Source: Candidatus Bathyarchaeota archaeon | Lineage (GTDB): Archaea > Thermoproteota > Bathyarchaeia > TCS64 > B23 | Direction of reading: 5' to 3' | Length of the DNA stretch: 6,691 bases | Assembly: GCA_029259285.1 (NCBI GenBank) | Contig: JAPDJB010000095.1 | Location: 1 to 6,691 of the forward strand | In this document: positions 6,009-6,691 of the stretch, one piece after another | Layout: the number at the start of each line of letters is the position of its first letter | Numbering within the stretch: position 1 is the first letter of the stretch | Made by a program: the position numbers and the translations under genes | The notes under the pieces: generated by a model | What the model was told of the DNA's origin: nothing | The model's input: only the letters and a program-made list of their open reading frames with translations | Databases searched by the model: none

Positions 6009-6691
6009 TCACCCCATGAAGTTTAGGGAGAGGAGGCTGGAGGCAGCCCAGATCCCGAGTAGGGAGATTATCACGAGGATCGCTGAATGCTTGAAGCCCG
6101 CCGACACCCTGTTCGAGCATCCCAGCTTACCCGTTGTTAGGCCGAGGATGAAGGAGTGTAGTACCAGCGGCGTGAGGAGAACCTTCCTCAATGTGACCTG
6201 GGGTATGCCCAGGCCTCCGAGGGAGGTGAGATTCGCGAAGAATCTGAGGAAGATGACCGTCGTCGAGGTCAGCAGTATCGCCCCGATGTAAGGGATGAAG
6301 GTTAGGGGCGCCAGTAATCCCCTCCTCTCCTGTTCTAGATGGCCCGTCCTCTCCACGAAGTCGGCGAGGGTCTCAAGGGTCTCCTCCGTTCCACCTCCGA
6401 TCTCTATGGCGTCGATGAGGAAGTAGATGATCACCTGTGAAAGCCAGTTTCGAACCCTGTCCCTGAACTCCTCGAAGATGCTTCTCAGAGACATCCCCCA
6501 CCTCAGCTTGAGGGCGATGCTCCTGAGATGCGGCGTAAACTCCCCATAGTCCTTCTCGCTTAGGGCTATGATACATCTCTCAGGGCTTAGACCGGTTTTA
6601 CGGGTCTCAACTATATCCCTTATGAAGGCTGTGACTCCCTCGAAGATCTTTCGATCCCTCTCAGCGTAGAGCCAGTCTCCAACTATCCCTG
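6009..6691 (-). CDS. FlaJ/TadC-type (T2SS F family) assembly platform protein, C-terminal part
   Basis: The open frame runs to the right edge, giving 226 visible residues; the N-terminus is missing. Membrane platform proteins of this family couple the assembly ATPase to filament growth. Visible residues ~1-125 form a cytoplasmic helical GspF-type domain: LSEKDYGEFTPHLRSIALKL, then RWGMSLRSIFEEF, then IEIGGGTEETLETLADFVER. Next come E-Q-E-R-R and three hydrophobic segments at ~129-151, ~170-186 and ~203-222, ending near the C-terminus (NFMG). The ATG at 6494 is internal, because the family domain clearly continues upstream of it. The full protein would normally carry two such domains and several hundred residues, and the ATPase gene is expected further right. 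FlaJ/ArlJ (archaellum) cannot be separated from TadC/pilus type with this fragment, but the downstream pilin-like genes favour a pilus-type system. Confidence 0.88.
   Translation of the reverse strand, partial: GIVGDWLYAERDRKIFEGVTAFIRDIVETRKTGLSPERCIIALSEKDYGEFTPHLRSIALKLRWGMSLRSIFEEFRDRVRNWLSQVIIYFLIDAIEIGGGTEETLETLADFVERTGHLEQERRGLLAPLTFIPYIGAILLTSTTVIFLRFFANLTSLGGLGIPQVTLRKVLLTPLVLHSFILGLTTGKLGCSNRVSAGFKHSAILVIISLLGIWAASSLLSLNFMG

Noticed and set aside
6009..6494. A complete 161-residue FlaJ/TadC-like protein starting at ATG 6494
   Set aside because: The frame continues upstream to the window edge with sequence typical of the same GspF-type domain (LSPERCIIALSEKDYGEF), so 6494 is internal.
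6373..6576. Minus-strand 67-codon frame within the FlaJ/TadC region
   Set aside because: A shifted-frame shadow of the membrane platform gene, with Pro/His/Arg-rich sequence and no recognisable feature.
1..6691. CRISPR array, insertion-sequence ends or long direct repeats
   Set aside because: No regularly spaced repeats, transposase or terminal inverted repeats were seen on reading the window; only short matches were found.

Overview
The window looks archaeal. The evidence is Shine-Dalgarno sites matching the archaeal anti-SD (GGAGGTGA), prepilin-type 'R-G|Q' N-termini, an archaeal-style FlaJ/TadC membrane protein, a tRNA with an encoded CCA, an archaeal tyrosine recombinase, and heavy use of AGG/AGA for Arg and ATA for Ile. 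An uncultured TACK-type lineage such as Bathyarchaeia fits, but the lineage is inferred and not shown by any marker gene here.

Layout. Positions 39-974 (+) encode a complete tyrosine site-specific recombinase with all six catalytic residues. It runs tail-to-tail into tRNA-Asn(GUU), which lies on the minus strand at 995-1071 with only 20 bases between them. To the right, everything is on the minus strand and forms one tight operon, read leftward from beyond the right edge: the C-terminal part of a FlaJ/TadC-type assembly platform protein (6009-6691), then five secreted or membrane-anchored proteins at 5222-6004, 4685-5221, 3882-4685, 2864-3877 and 1116-2852. Junctions are +4, 0, -1, +4 and +11 bases, most with an SD that overlaps the preceding stop codon. 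No gene-free stretch exceeds 300 bases.

How the genes fit together. This is the distal half of an archaeal type IV pilus-like locus; the ATPase, prepilin peptidase and promoter are presumably off the right edge. All five small-to-large exported proteins have one N-terminal hydrophobic helix. Three carry a recognisable class III (prepilin peptidase) site, R-G before Y or Q. Two lack it: one begins MQTTLEY, where Met stands in for the usual Gly just before the mature pilin start, and one begins MPDSTVIPH. The most notable member is a prepilin-like protein with a von Willebrand A domain and an intact MIDAS metal site. It is followed by a 578-residue prepilin-like protein ending in two Ig-like modules. 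A related Ig-like module, with the same Cys position, also occurs in the 267-residue protein. A reasonable but unproven model is a surface filament or pseudopilus with a metal-dependent adhesive tip (VWA) and Ig-like stalk or display subunits.

Two start calls need care. The 3882 gene most likely starts at 4685 rather than at an ATG 57 bases further upstream. The VWA gene starts with TTG at 3877. The FlaJ/TadC reading frame continues to the window edge and does not begin at the ATG at 6494.
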